From Pedobacter sp. BS3 (GTDB taxonomy: Bacteria; Bacteroidota; Bacteroidia; Sphingobacteriales; Sphingobacteriaceae): a DNA stretch of 64,000 nt. The notes beneath the pieces are model-generated. The model was not told where the DNA came from and did not search any database. It saw only the letters and a list, made by a program, of their open reading frames with translations. Positions within the stretch are counted from its first letter, which is position 1, and each line of letters begins with the position of its first letter. The position numbers and the translations under genes are program-made. Where the stretch lies: the NCBI RefSeq assembly GCF_008274585.1, contig NZ_VTRT01000004.1, forward strand, positions 310,001 to 374,000, written 5' to 3'. Below are positions 45,833-55,799 of the stretch, piece by piece.

Positions 45833-48661
45833 ATGCCAAAGAAGTTAATAACCTATATTTCGGCTTTTTTGCTTTGTTTCCTGTTTGCCGGTCTTCGGAC
45901 TATTGCGCAGGAGACTACTGTTAGGGAAAAACTTCACCTTAACGGGATATGGAAATTGCGGCTGGATGCTTCAGGAATTGGTGTAAAAAATAACTGGCAG
46001 GACAGCAGTTTCAGCGAAAATGTGAAACTACCGGGTTCTCTGGAAGAGAACCAAAAAGGAACTATTGTCAGTGAGGCTACAACGGCACACCTGAATCAAA
46101 CCCGGCAATATATTGGCGCTGCCTGGTATCAACAGGAGGTTGATATTCCCGGCTCGTGGAAAGATAAGCAGGTGGAATTATTTCTGGAGCGTACCAAAGC
46201 AACCCGGGTTTGGGTAGACCGGCAATTTGTTGCCAAAAGCACCTTACTGTCGGCACCGCAGGTGTACAATCTCACGGGTAAGCTGGCTCCCGGTAAGCAT
46301 AGGCTGACAATCCTGGTGGATAATTCACCCAACCTGGTATCGGTCGGCGGGTCGCATGCCCTTAGTGAGCATACGCAAACCAACTGGAACGGGATTATCG
46401 GTGATATGTACCTGGAAGCAACCGGTAAGTTGAAAATTGACCGGGTGCGGCTTGCGCCGGATGTTAAAACCCGAACCGTAAATATGGCATTGAGCCTGCT
46501 TAATGCCGGACAGTATTCGGGCAATATTGTTGTGGAATTGCAGGCTGCTTCCGGTAATCTGCCGGTAACCCACACGGCAGAACCGTTGCGTTTTAAGGTA
46601 AAGTTAGCCGGAAAAGATACCACGTTAAACCTGGCTTATCCTTTGGGTGAAAAAGCGTTATTATGGAGTGAATACACGCCCGCTTTATACAAATTGGCTA
46701 TCTGCATCCGGGAGAAAAAGCAGCTTTGCGACAGCACTTCGGTGGTTTTTGGCTTACGCGAATTTAAGCCCGAAGGGACACAGTTCAGGATAAACGATGT
46801 GATAACCTTTCTTCGCGGAAAAAACGAGAGCTGTGTATTTCCCTTAACCGGTTATCCGCCAACAGATACTGCGGCCTGGCGAAAGCTGTTCCGCATTGCA
46901 AAAACTTACGGCATTAATCATTACCGTTTCCATTCATGGACACCGCCCGAAGCCGCTTTCGAGGCTGCCGACCGGGAAGGTATCTATATACAGGCCGAGC
47001 TGCCGAATTGGGCTAACTTTACTGTAAAAGATACCTTCCACACGCAGTTTCAATACCAGGAAGGAAAAGCGATTTTGGATGCTTATGGCAATCATCCTTC
47101 GTTCGTGCTGTTTACATTGGGCAACGAGCTTGTCGGCGATGAAGCCCTTATCAATAAAATGGTGAGCGATTTCAGGACGTATGACGATACCCGCAGGTTG
47201 TATGCACACGGCACAAACGCTTTTTATAACGAGCCGCATCCCGGCAAAACCGACGATTTCTGGGTGACTATGCGCACCGGCAAAGAAACTCCCGATGGAA
47301 AATACGATGTAAGAGGCTCTTTCGCTACTACCGAAGATACCGGTAACGGAATCATCAATTCACAAAAACCGTCCGTACGCCGTGATTTTTCGACGGCAAT
47401 TAAGGCATTAAAGCTACCGGTTATTGGGCATGAGATTGGGCAATACCAGGTGTACCCGGATTATACCGAAATACCAAAATATAGCGGTGTTTTACGGCCG
47501 CTGAATTTTAAGATATTTCAGCAGCGGCTAAGTGAGGCTGGTATGGGTGATGAGGCTGCGGATTTTTTCAGGGCATCGGGCAAGCTGGCGGCACTTTTAT
47601 ACCGTGAAGAGATTGAGATGGCCTTACGGACACCGGGTTTTGCCGGATTCCAGTTGTTGGATTTAGAAGATTTTCCGGGACAGGGAACTGCCTTGGTTGG
47701 TCTGCTCAATGCGTTTATGGAAAATAAGGGACTGATTACACCCGGAGAATTTCGCCGTTTTAATAATGATGTGGTTATCCAGCTATTGATGGATAAATAC
47801 ACCTGGACAACTGATGAAACGTTTACGGCGGATGCACAATTGGTCAATTACAGTGCGGAAAATATTTTGGGTAAAGAATTGGCCTGGACAATCATTGATA
47901 AAAATAAAACACTTGCTTCCGGTAAACTTCCGGTTCAGGCAGAAAAAGGAAAAATCAATCCCTTGGGAAAAATTTCTTTTCCGTTACAGGGTATTTCAAA
48001 AGCCGAAAAATTAACAATAACACTTGCTCTTACAGGTACAGAACTCCGTTCGGAATATCCTGTATGGGTTTATCCTGCGAAAGCAGATATAACAGTTCCC
48101 CAAAATGTGACCGTTGCTACCAGATTAGATGAGAACGCAATTGCCACGCTGGACAGTGGTGGCCGGGTATTGCTTTTTCCAGACCACCAGGAAATTAGGG
48201 ATAAGTCGGTTAAAGGGCAGTTTATCAGTGAATTCTGGAACTGGAAAGTATTTAAAGGGGCCGCCGAAAATATGAAACGACCGGTTTCTGCCGGAACCCT
48301 CGGTATTTTCACTCATCCGGAACATCCGGTATTCAATTCTTTTCCTACAGATTTTTATAGCAACTGGCAGTGGTGGACTATTGTAAAAAATTCCCGGCCG
48401 TTAATTCTGGATGGTACCGATAGAGCTTACCGGCCCATTGTACAGGTAATTGATAACATCGACCGGAATCATAAGCTGGGGATAATTTTTGAGTTTAAAA
48501 CCGGCAGGGGAAAGCTGCTTATTTGCACGGCTAACCTTCTGCAACTGATGAATGACCCTGCCGCCCGTCAGCTGTATCATAGCATGTTGCATTATGCATC
48601 CTCAGATAAATTCAATCCGCAGAAAAACATTAGCCTGCAGCAATTAAAAGAACTTTTATAA
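45833..48661 (+). CDS. GH2 family glycoside hydrolase 2
   Basis: A 942-residue exported enzyme paralogous to the GH2 genes at 32.8 and 48.7 kb. Signal peptide MPKKLITYISAFLLCFLFAGLRTIAQ, jelly-roll domain (LHLNGIWKLRLD, AAWYQQEVDIPGSWKDKQVELFLERTKATRVWVD), Ig-like domain, then barrel. The likely acid/base is Glu432 in FTLGNELVGDE, the nucleophile Glu534 in VIGHEIGQYQVYP. It has an insertion around residues 475-510 (GKTDDFWVTMRTGKETPDG) that shapes the active-site surroundings differently from copy 1. GH2 3 follows at 21 bp, so the two are probably cotranscribed. Sugar specificity is unknown. Confidence 0.85.
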   Translation: MPKKLITYISAFLLCFLFAGLRTIAQETTVREKLHLNGIWKLRLDASGIGVKNNWQDSSFSENVKLPGSLEENQKGTIVSEATTAHLNQTRQYIGAAWYQQEVDIPGSWKDKQVELFLERTKATRVWVDRQFVAKSTLLSAPQVYNLTGKLAPGKHRLTILVDNSPNLVSVGGSHALSEHTQTNWNGIIGDMYLEATGKLKIDRVRLAPDVKTRTVNMALSLLNAGQYSGNIVVELQAASGNLPVTHTAEPLRFKVKLAGKDTTLNLAYPLGEKALLWSEYTPALYKLAICIREKKQLCDSTSVVFGLREFKPEGTQFRINDVITFLRGKNESCVFPLTGYPPTDTAAWRKLFRIAKTYGINHYRFHSWTPPEAAFEAADREGIYIQAELPNWANFTVKDTFHTQFQYQEGKAILDAYGNHPSFVLFTLGNELVGDEALINKMVSDFRTYDDTRRLYAHGTNAFYNEPHPGKTDDFWVTMRTGKETPDGKYDVRGSFATTEDTGNGIINSQKPSVRRDFSTAIKALKLPVIGHEIGQYQVYPDYTEIPKYSGVLRPLNFKIFQQRLSEAGMGDEAADFFRASGKLAALLYREEIEMALRTPGFAGFQLLDLEDFPGQGTALVGLLNAFMENKGLITPGEFRRFNNDVVIQLLMDKYTWTTDETFTADAQLVNYSAENILGKELAWTIIDKNKTLASGKLPVQAEKGKINPLGKISFPLQGISKAEKLTITLALTGTELRSEYPVWVYPAKADITVPQNVTVATRLDENAIATLDSGGRVLLFPDHQEIRDKSVKGQFISEFWNWKVFKGAAENMKRPVSAGTLGIFTHPEHPVFNSFPTDFYSNWQWWTIVKNSRPLILDGTDRAYRPIVQVIDNIDRNHKLGIIFEFKTGRGKLLICTANLLQLMNDPAARQLYHSMLHYASSDKFNPQKNISLQQLKELL

Positions 48662-48682
48662 ACCGAATTAAAAACAATACGA

Positions 48683-51454
48683 ATGATTATCACACAAGTA
48701 ATAAACCGATTTTTCAGCGTTTTTATTATTGCCAGTTTATGCTGTACGATATTCCAGGCCGAAGCACAGGAGACGATTTCGCTGGCAGGAGAATGGTCTG
48801 TAAAGCTGGACTCTGCGAACGTAGGCGTGAAGGGGCAATGGTATAAGCAGCAGTTTGAAACACGGGTGCATTTACCCGGTACACTGGATGATGCGGGGAT
48901 AGGCAAGCCTTCCGGTCTTACCGCCGATAAGCTGACAAAAGAAGTGCTGTTAAAGCTTACCCGGAAACATAGCTACGTCGGTGCGGCATGGTATGCCAAA
49001 GAAGTTGTTATTCCGCAAAACTGGAAAGGGAAGGACGTTCAATTGCTTTTAGAACGGGTAATTTGGAATACCCGTGTATGGATAGACGGGCAGGAAGTCG
49101 GTTCCGGCGAAAGCCTGAGCGTGCCGCACCGGTTTGATGTAAGTACCTTACTTGCTCCCGGCAAACACCGGCTGGTTATCCGTATTGATAACAGCAAACA
49201 GTACGATATTTCTTATAAGGATATGGCTCATGCTTATACCGATGGCACACAGATTATCTGGAACGGGGTGATTGGCAACATACAGCTTATCGCGAAAAAT
49301 AAGCTGCATATCCGTTCGGTGCAAACCTATCCGCATGTTGCCGATAAGTCGGTGACAGTGGCTGTAACTTTGCAGAATAAGTTAGCAAAAGCGGAAAATG
49401 CCGTGTTGCAGGTTCAGGTCATCGGAAAGGATAAACGTGTCGCAGCTTCGCAGAAAATCAGTTTGAAAGTTTCTGCCGGGGAGTTAAAAAAAGAAATCCG
49501 GCTTGAACTAGGTAAAGACGCTTTACTGTGGGATGAATTTAGCCCGGATATATATACGGTGAGGGCGCAGCTTACCGGTAAGAAAGATGAAGATATGGCC
49601 GAAACCACGTTCGGCTTACGCGAAATTACTGCCCGCAACAGCGAAATTCAGGTAAACGGGCGGCGGGTGTTTATGCGGGGAACGCTGGAATGCAATATTT
49701 TCCCGTTAACCGGACATCCGCCTATGGATAAGGCAGGCTGGATGAAAGTGTTCAATACCGCTAAGGCTTATGGGCTGAACCACCTGCGATTCCATTCCTG
49801 GTGTCCGCCAGAAGCCGCTTTTGAAGTGGCTGATGAAATGGGTTTTTACCTGCAGGTAGAGCTTCCGTTGTGGAGCCTTACCGTAGGCAAAGATATCAGC
49901 ACCAACCGTTTCCTTGGGGAAGAAGCCCGGCGAATCAGCGAAGAATATGGTAATCACCCTTCGTTTTGCCTGTGGTCGTTGGGTAATGAGTTGCAGGGAG
50001 ATTTTAACTGGTTGAGTAAATTACTGCAGGAGTTAAAATCGCTGGATAAACGGCATTTGTACACCACCACAACGTTCACTTTTGAAAAAGGTCACGGAAC
50101 ATGGCCGGAGCCGGGCGATGATTATTTCATTACGCAATACACCAAAAAAGGCTGGGTACGCGGGCAGGGAATTTTCAACAGCTATCCGCCAAATTTTTCA
50201 ACCGATTATACCAAAGCTATCGACGGACTGGAAGTTCCGCTGATTACGCATGAAATTGGCCAGTATTCAGTTTATCCCAACCTGGAAGAGATAAGGAAAT
50301 ATACCGGCGTGCTTGACCCGCTGAATTTTAAGGCCATCAGGAACGACCTGCAACGAAAAAATATGCTGGCTTTAGCCCCGGCATTTACAAAAGCCAGCGG
50401 AAAATTCGCCGCCAACTTATATAAAGAAGAAATAGAACGGGCGTTGAAAACCAAAGGAATCAGTGGTTTCCAACTGCTGGATTTGCATGATTTCCCGGGA
50501 CAGGGAACGGCATTGGTGGGTATCCTGGATGCCTTCTGGGATAGCAAAGGATTTGTCAGTCCCGAAGAGCATCGACTGTACACATCGGCCGTAGTGCCAT
50601 TAATTCGTTTCGCGAAAGCAACCTATACTAATTCAGAGCAGTTTGAAGCCGAAGCGGAAATTGCCAATTTCAGTGCTGGTGGGCTGAAAAATGTCACGCC
50701 GGTATGGATGGTGAAGAATCGCCAGGGAGAAGTACTTTTCAGCGGTGAGCTGGATGGAAAGGATATCCCGGTAGGTAGTGGTATAAACTTAGGTAAAATC
50801 GCGTTTTCTTTAAGCGGGATTGTACAAGCCGAAGCATTAACCATCGAACTGGAATTGAAGGGAACAACATACAAAAATCACTGGAACATCTGGGTATATC
50901 CCGAAAAGGTAAACACAACGGACAAAAATGTACTGTTCACCACTTCGCTTAAAGATGCGCTTAAATACCTGGAAAATGGAAAAACGGTATTGCTGAATCC
51001 CGATACGGCTCATATCAGGGGCGTTCAGGGGCGTTTTGCGCCGGTATTCTGGAGTCCGGTACATTTCCCTGACCAACCCGGCACTATGGGAATCTTATGC
51101 GACCCGGCACATCCTGCGCTGAAAAATTTTCCTACAGATTTTTACAGTGACTGGCAATGGTGGGATTTGATTACTTCCTCAAAAACAATGGTAATTGATT
51201 CGCTTCCGCCGATGGAACCGGTAGTAAGGGTAATTGATAACTTTTTCAAAAACCGCAAAATGGGCAATATTATCGAGGCGAAAGTTGGCAAGGGAAAACT
51301 CTTGCTGACGTCAATTAACCTGACTGATAATTTAGAGAGACGACCTGCGGCACGGCAGCTTCGTTACAGTTTGATGCAGTATATGGGCAGCAATGCGTTT
51401 TCGCCGGTGACCGCATTAACAGCGGAACAATTGAATAATCTGGTAAAGAAATAA
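48683..51454 (+). CDS. GH2 family glycoside hydrolase 3
   Basis: A 923-residue exported paralogue of GH2 1 and 2 (signal peptide ending in QAEAQ). Domain order is the same: ISLAGEWSVKLDSANVGVKG, jelly roll with AAWYAKEVVIPQNWKGKDVQLLLERVIWNTRVWID, Ig-like domain and barrel. Glu436 in LWSLGNELQGD and Glu524 in ITHEIGQYSVYP are the predicted catalytic pair. The C-terminal region (from about 640) ends with a small alpha/beta domain shared with the other copies (FPTDFYSDWQWWDLI). It is followed at 7 bp by GH88 2, repeating the GH2-GH88 order of 32.8-36.8 kb. Confidence 0.85.
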   Translation: MIITQVINRFFSVFIIASLCCTIFQAEAQETISLAGEWSVKLDSANVGVKGQWYKQQFETRVHLPGTLDDAGIGKPSGLTADKLTKEVLLKLTRKHSYVGAAWYAKEVVIPQNWKGKDVQLLLERVIWNTRVWIDGQEVGSGESLSVPHRFDVSTLLAPGKHRLVIRIDNSKQYDISYKDMAHAYTDGTQIIWNGVIGNIQLIAKNKLHIRSVQTYPHVADKSVTVAVTLQNKLAKAENAVLQVQVIGKDKRVAASQKISLKVSAGELKKEIRLELGKDALLWDEFSPDIYTVRAQLTGKKDEDMAETTFGLREITARNSEIQVNGRRVFMRGTLECNIFPLTGHPPMDKAGWMKVFNTAKAYGLNHLRFHSWCPPEAAFEVADEMGFYLQVELPLWSLTVGKDISTNRFLGEEARRISEEYGNHPSFCLWSLGNELQGDFNWLSKLLQELKSLDKRHLYTTTTFTFEKGHGTWPEPGDDYFITQYTKKGWVRGQGIFNSYPPNFSTDYTKAIDGLEVPLITHEIGQYSVYPNLEEIRKYTGVLDPLNFKAIRNDLQRKNMLALAPAFTKASGKFAANLYKEEIERALKTKGISGFQLLDLHDFPGQGTALVGILDAFWDSKGFVSPEEHRLYTSAVVPLIRFAKATYTNSEQFEAEAEIANFSAGGLKNVTPVWMVKNRQGEVLFSGELDGKDIPVGSGINLGKIAFSLSGIVQAEALTIELELKGTTYKNHWNIWVYPEKVNTTDKNVLFTTSLKDALKYLENGKTVLLNPDTAHIRGVQGRFAPVFWSPVHFPDQPGTMGILCDPAHPALKNFPTDFYSDWQWWDLITSSKTMVIDSLPPMEPVVRVIDNFFKNRKMGNIIEAKVGKGKLLLTSINLTDNLERRPAARQLRYSLMQYMGSNAFSPVTALTAEQLNNLVKK

Positions 51455-51461
51455 AAGGCAG

Positions 51462-52730
51462 ATGAGCATGAAGAAATCCTTTAACCTTTGGGGGCTTTTG
51501 TTGCTGAATCTGGCTGCAATTAATGTTGTTGCTCAGCAGAAGAACGAGTTAAAACCGCTGAAAGCTGTATTAAAAACGGTCAATCAAAGTTTGAGCCAAT
51601 CGGTAAAGCAATATATGTTTTTGGCGAAAGAGCTTCCGCAGGATAAGTTTCCCCGTTCGTATGAAAACGGCTGGTTGCTTACCAGTGGTATTCACGCCTG
51701 GACCAGCGGTTTTTATCCCGGAACCTTGCTTTATCTCTATGAGTATGCTAAAGATTCAACCTTAAAACGGGAAGCATTAACGCATCTGAAGCCGCTTGAA
51801 AAGCTGCAATTTGTTACCACCACCCACGATTTGGGTTTTATGATGTATTGCAGCTTTGGTAACGCTTACCGGATATTTGGAGATAAACCGTACAAAGATA
51901 TTTTGGTGCAGTCGGCCAAATCGCTGGCAACGCGGTTTAACCCCAAGGTAGGATGCATCAAATCGTGGGATAAGGTGCAGTCGCTGGATGGCAAAACCTG
52001 GTGGGAGTTCCCGGTAATTATTGATAATATGATGAACCTGGAACTGCTGTTCTTCGCTTCGAAAGTAACCGGCGATGCTTCGTTCAGGAATATTGCAATA
52101 AAGCACGCCGAAACCACGATGAAGAATCATATCCGGCCCGATTACAGCAGTTATCATGTGGTCAATTATGACCCTGAAACGGGAAAAGTGAAAAGCCGGG
52201 AAACGCATCAGGGATATGCCGATAACTCTACCTGGGCAAGGGGACAGGCCTGGGGCATTTATGGGTTTACCATGGTTTACCGTGAAACAAAGGACAAGCG
52301 TTTCCTGGAAACCGCTTGCAAAATGGCCGATTTCTTTTTAAACAATCCCAATTTGCCGAAAGACAAAATTCCCTATTGGGATTTTAACATAAACCAGCCG
52401 GGTTTTCGCCCGCAGTGGAACTATGATGCGGCCAAATTTCCGGTTATCCCACGCGATGCTTCAGCGGCAGCTATTACCGCCTCCGCTTTAATTGAGCTGT
52501 CCGGGTATGTGGCAGCACCGGAAAGTAAAAGATACCTGGAAGCTGCCGGGGCCATGCTCACTTCTTTGTCTTCGCCGGCCTACCGTGCACCGGTAGGTGA
52601 TAACGGCGGGTTTATTTTAAAGCACAGCACGGGCGGCGTTCCAAGTAACGCCGAAATAGATGTGCCGCTTACGTATGCCGATTATTATTACGTAGAGGCA
52701 TTATTGCGATATAAAAATCTGGGAAAATGA
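51462..52730 (+). CDS. GH88 unsaturated glucuronyl hydrolase 2
   Basis: A 422-residue exported enzyme, very similar to GH88 1, for example in WGIYGFTMVYRET, DKIPYWDFN and PRDASAAAITASALIEL. Both catalytic aspartates are present in TTHDLGFMM and FPVIIDNMMNLELL. The signal peptide is LWGLLLLNLAAINVVAQ; ATG 51462 or 51468 may start it. Its stop overlaps the start of GH88 3 (ATGA at 52727-52730), a sign of translational coupling. The role is removal of unsaturated glucuronate from lyase products; why two near-duplicates are kept is not evident. Confidence 0.92.
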   Translation: MSMKKSFNLWGLLLLNLAAINVVAQQKNELKPLKAVLKTVNQSLSQSVKQYMFLAKELPQDKFPRSYENGWLLTSGIHAWTSGFYPGTLLYLYEYAKDSTLKREALTHLKPLEKLQFVTTTHDLGFMMYCSFGNAYRIFGDKPYKDILVQSAKSLATRFNPKVGCIKSWDKVQSLDGKTWWEFPVIIDNMMNLELLFFASKVTGDASFRNIAIKHAETTMKNHIRPDYSSYHVVNYDPETGKVKSRETHQGYADNSTWARGQAWGIYGFTMVYRETKDKRFLETACKMADFFLNNPNLPKDKIPYWDFNINQPGFRPQWNYDAAKFPVIPRDASAAAITASALIELSGYVAAPESKRYLEAAGAMLTSLSSPAYRAPVGDNGGFILKHSTGGVPSNAEIDVPLTYADYYYVEALLRYKNLGK

Positions 52731-53944
52731 TAAGGAATAGAATAATAAAAAATGGTCTTTTTGCCATCCTGTTGCTTTGTCCATTTGCGATACAGGCACA
52801 GCAGCGAAGCTTAAAACCAAAGGCTGACCTTTTAAAAATAGTAAGCCAAAGCCTGGAACAATCGGCACAGCAGTATCACATCATGATGAAACGCTTGCCC
52901 GCCGGCCGTTTCCCGGTAACATACTATGCGGATAAGGATAAGCTGGTAACCAGTGGTTCCGAACCCTGGGTGGGTGGATTTTATCCCGGGGGATTATTGT
53001 ATCTATATGAACAGACCGGCGATACTGCGTTATATCACGAGGCTTTGCGTAAGCTGGAAGTATTAAAAAAGGAACAATTCAATAAAACTACGCACGATTT
53101 GGGCTTTATGATGTACTGTTCTTTCGGAAACGCCAATCGTATTGAACCAAAGCCGGAATATAAAGATATCATCGTAAATAGTGCCAAATCGCTGGCAACC
53201 CGCTTTAGCGAGAAGGTGGGCTGTATCCGTTCCTGGGATTCGGATGCCGGGCGCTTTATGGTGATCATCGATAACATGGTGAACCTGGAACTGCTGTTTG
53301 CTGCAACCCGTTTCACGGGAGATTCATCCTATTACAAAATTGCTGTCGCTCATGCCAATACCACCATGAAACAGCATTTTCGTCCCGATTATAGCTCCTA
53401 TCACCTGGTAATTTATAATCCAAAAAATGGTGAAGTTTTGAAAAAGCAGACCGTTCAGGGCGCTTCTGATTCATCGGCATGGGCACGCGGACAGGCATGG
53501 GGATTATATGGCTACACCGTAATGTATCGTGAAACCAAAGACCCGAAATACCTGGCACAAGCTAATCACATAGCGCAGTTTATTCTCAATCATCCCAATT
53601 TACCTAAAGATAAAATTCCTTACTGGGATTTTAACGCACCCGGTATTCCCAATGTGCCCAGAGATGCTTCGGCAGGAGCCGTAATCTGCTCAGCTTTAAT
53701 GGAGCTGGCCGGCTATGCATCACCTATAGAAAGTAAACGATATATGAAAGCCGCCGAAACCATGCTGCGCTCGTTGTCTTCACCGGCGTATCGTGCCTCA
53801 ATCGGCACAAATGGCGGTTTTATATTAGAACATGGCGTTGGCAATTATCCGAGGAATGCGGACATCGATGTGCCGCTTATTTATGCAGATTATTATTACC
53901 TGGAAGCGCTGAGTCGCTATAAGCAATTGAAAAAGAAAAGGTAA
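52727..53944 (+). CDS. GH88 unsaturated glucuronyl hydrolase 3, diverged
   Basis: A 405-residue exported family member (signal NGLFAILLLCPFAIQAQ), more distant than the other two. It keeps the catalytic motifs TTHDLGFMM and FMVIIDNMVNLELL and the DSSAWARGQAWGLYGYTVMYRET signature. It lacks two loops present in copies 1 and 2: the segment between the GCIRSWD and IIDN motifs is shortened, and the roughly 16 residues after YWDFN are missing (it reads YWDFNAPGIPNVPRDAS). Those loops flank the substrate cleft in the family, so a different leaving group or sulfation preference is plausible. It overlaps GH88 2 by 4 bp. Confidence 0.9.
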   Translation: MIRNRIIKNGLFAILLLCPFAIQAQQRSLKPKADLLKIVSQSLEQSAQQYHIMMKRLPAGRFPVTYYADKDKLVTSGSEPWVGGFYPGGLLYLYEQTGDTALYHEALRKLEVLKKEQFNKTTHDLGFMMYCSFGNANRIEPKPEYKDIIVNSAKSLATRFSEKVGCIRSWDSDAGRFMVIIDNMVNLELLFAATRFTGDSSYYKIAVAHANTTMKQHFRPDYSSYHLVIYNPKNGEVLKKQTVQGASDSSAWARGQAWGLYGYTVMYRETKDPKYLAQANHIAQFILNHPNLPKDKIPYWDFNAPGIPNVPRDASAGAVICSALMELAGYASPIESKRYMKAAETMLRSLSSPAYRASIGTNGGFILEHGVGNYPRNADIDVPLIYADYYYLEALSRYKQLKKKR

Positions 53945-53965
53945 CCTCAAATTACAGACAATATA

Positions 53966-55789
53966 ATGAATGATACAAGCGCATGGCGTTCCGGTTCTCA
54001 GCCTTTGTTACCCATAAACGTTAAGCCGCAACATACGGATGGGTATAACATATATCCTTACCATTCCGTTGGTAGCGGGAAAATTCATAAAGGCTACCAG
54101 TCGCTGGCTCAGTGGATAGCAGGACAGAAAAACCTTGTGATTGATGGCTTTTCGGGTGTTTTGTGGCAGGAAGTACAGCGGCATCTTCATGACGAGCTGG
54201 AGCGTTTGGGAGTAAAGGTTAACTGGATAAAGATGTCGGACTTTCTTAAGCCTGAATCAACAATTCAGCAATTGGTTGCACCCTTTATTGGAGAATCGGA
54301 TGCTGTGTGGGGTACAAAATGTTCGCTTTCTGTTCACGATTTTTACGACATCAGCGGGTTACGTCAGCCGGATAACAAAACTGGTATTACTATTTTGATA
54401 GGGCCCGGTGCTGCCATATCAGGCTGGTCTGCACCCTTAATTTACCTGGAGCTCCCCAAGAATGAGCTGCAATTCAGAATGCGTGCCGGTTCGGTCACTA
54501 ATTTCGGAAATCCGGCTCCTGAGAATCCTTCGGCGATGTATAAACGTTTTTACTTTGTGGATTGGGTGATCTTTAACGGGCATAAAAAGAATATCCTTGA
54601 TCGTATTACAATTGTAGCGGATGTACAGTGGAAGGATGATCTGAACTGGATGCTGGCAAAAGACCTGAAGGCTGGCTTATCCGAATTGTCCCAAAATGTA
54701 TTCAGGGTTCGGCCGTGGTTTGAGCCCGGTGCCTGGGGCGGGCAATGGATGAAGCAGCATATAAACGGACTGAATAAGAATGAAATAAATTATGCCTGGT
54801 CGTTTGAGCTGATTATTCCCGAAAACGGACTTGTGTTTGAAAGTGACGGCAATTTACTGGAGGTTTCTTTTGATTTCCTGATGTTTACCGGGCATCGTGC
54901 CGTTTTAGGAAAACATGCCGATATATTCGGATATGAGTTTCCCATTCGTTTTGATTTTTTAGATACCTGGGACGGAGGAAATTTATCCATACAATGCCAT
55001 CCCTCATTAGCCTACATTAAAGAACACTTTGGCGAAAATATCACCCAGGACGAGACGTATTATATTCTTGATTGCCAGAAGCAGGCCAATGTGTATTTGG
55101 GTTTCCAGGAAGATATTGATGCCGCGAAATTCAGGACAGAGCTGGAAAATAGTCGCGATTTTGGTACTGAAGTTGAAATTACCAGGTATGTCTGCTCATT
55201 ACCTGCAAAAAAGCACGATCTGTTCCTGATTCCGAATGGTACGGTGCACAGTGCAGGAGCCGGAAACCTGGTGTTAGAGATCAGCGCCACACCTTATATT
55301 TTTACCTTTAAGATGTACGACTGGCTGCGGCTGGATCTGAACGGAAAGCCGCGTCCCATTAACCTGGAGCACGCTTTTAACAACCTGAGATTTGACCGTA
55401 AGGGCGATAGGGTAGTTAAGGAGTTGATCTCACATCCTCAGGTAATTGCAGAAGGATCAGACTGGCAGCTTATCCATTTGCCAACACATCAGGAGCATTT
55501 TTATGATGTGCACCGGATAGAATTTGATTCAGAGCTTACCATTGAAACAGAGGATTGCTGCCATGTGCTCATGCTGGTTGAGGGAAGCACTGTAAGCGTT
55601 AACACCGCGAATGGTATGTCGGTATATTTTCACTATGCGGAAACCTTTGTTGTGCCAGCCGCCGCAAAAGCATATACATTAACCAATATGGGTCAAAGCC
55701 GGGCCAAGGTTATCAAAGCATTTCTGAAAGTTAATTCCGATAACGACACCCGGCAATCTCAACAGTATAAGTATGATACCTCATTGTAA
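53966..55789 (+). CDS. Class I mannose-6-phosphate isomerase with N-terminal kinase-like domain
   Basis: A cytosolic 607-residue protein. The C-terminal part (from about 255) is a type I phosphomannose isomerase (cupin): LSIQCHP with Gln343 and His345 as zinc ligands, ETYYILDCQKQANVYLGF, and IPNGTVHSAGAGNLVLEISATPYIFTFKMYDW with His428. It interconverts mannose-6-phosphate and fructose-6-phosphate. The N-terminal 220 residues look like a P-loop sugar/nucleoside kinase fold (NLVIDGFSG), but the P-loop lysine and threonine are replaced (GVLWQE), so ATP binding is doubtful. No signal peptide. It supports mannose as a product of the locus, matching GH92 downstream; the MFS gene follows at 10 bp. 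Confidence 0.85.
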   Translation: MNDTSAWRSGSQPLLPINVKPQHTDGYNIYPYHSVGSGKIHKGYQSLAQWIAGQKNLVIDGFSGVLWQEVQRHLHDELERLGVKVNWIKMSDFLKPESTIQQLVAPFIGESDAVWGTKCSLSVHDFYDISGLRQPDNKTGITILIGPGAAISGWSAPLIYLELPKNELQFRMRAGSVTNFGNPAPENPSAMYKRFYFVDWVIFNGHKKNILDRITIVADVQWKDDLNWMLAKDLKAGLSELSQNVFRVRPWFEPGAWGGQWMKQHINGLNKNEINYAWSFELIIPENGLVFESDGNLLEVSFDFLMFTGHRAVLGKHADIFGYEFPIRFDFLDTWDGGNLSIQCHPSLAYIKEHFGENITQDETYYILDCQKQANVYLGFQEDIDAAKFRTELENSRDFGTEVEITRYVCSLPAKKHDLFLIPNGTVHSAGAGNLVLEISATPYIFTFKMYDWLRLDLNGKPRPINLEHAFNNLRFDRKGDRVVKELISHPQVIAEGSDWQLIHLPTHQEHFYDVHRIEFDSELTIETEDCCHVLMLVEGSTVSVNTANGMSVYFHYAETFVVPAAAKAYTLTNMGQSRAKVIKAFLKVNSDNDTRQSQQYKYDTSL

Positions 55790-55799
55790 TTAAACACAA

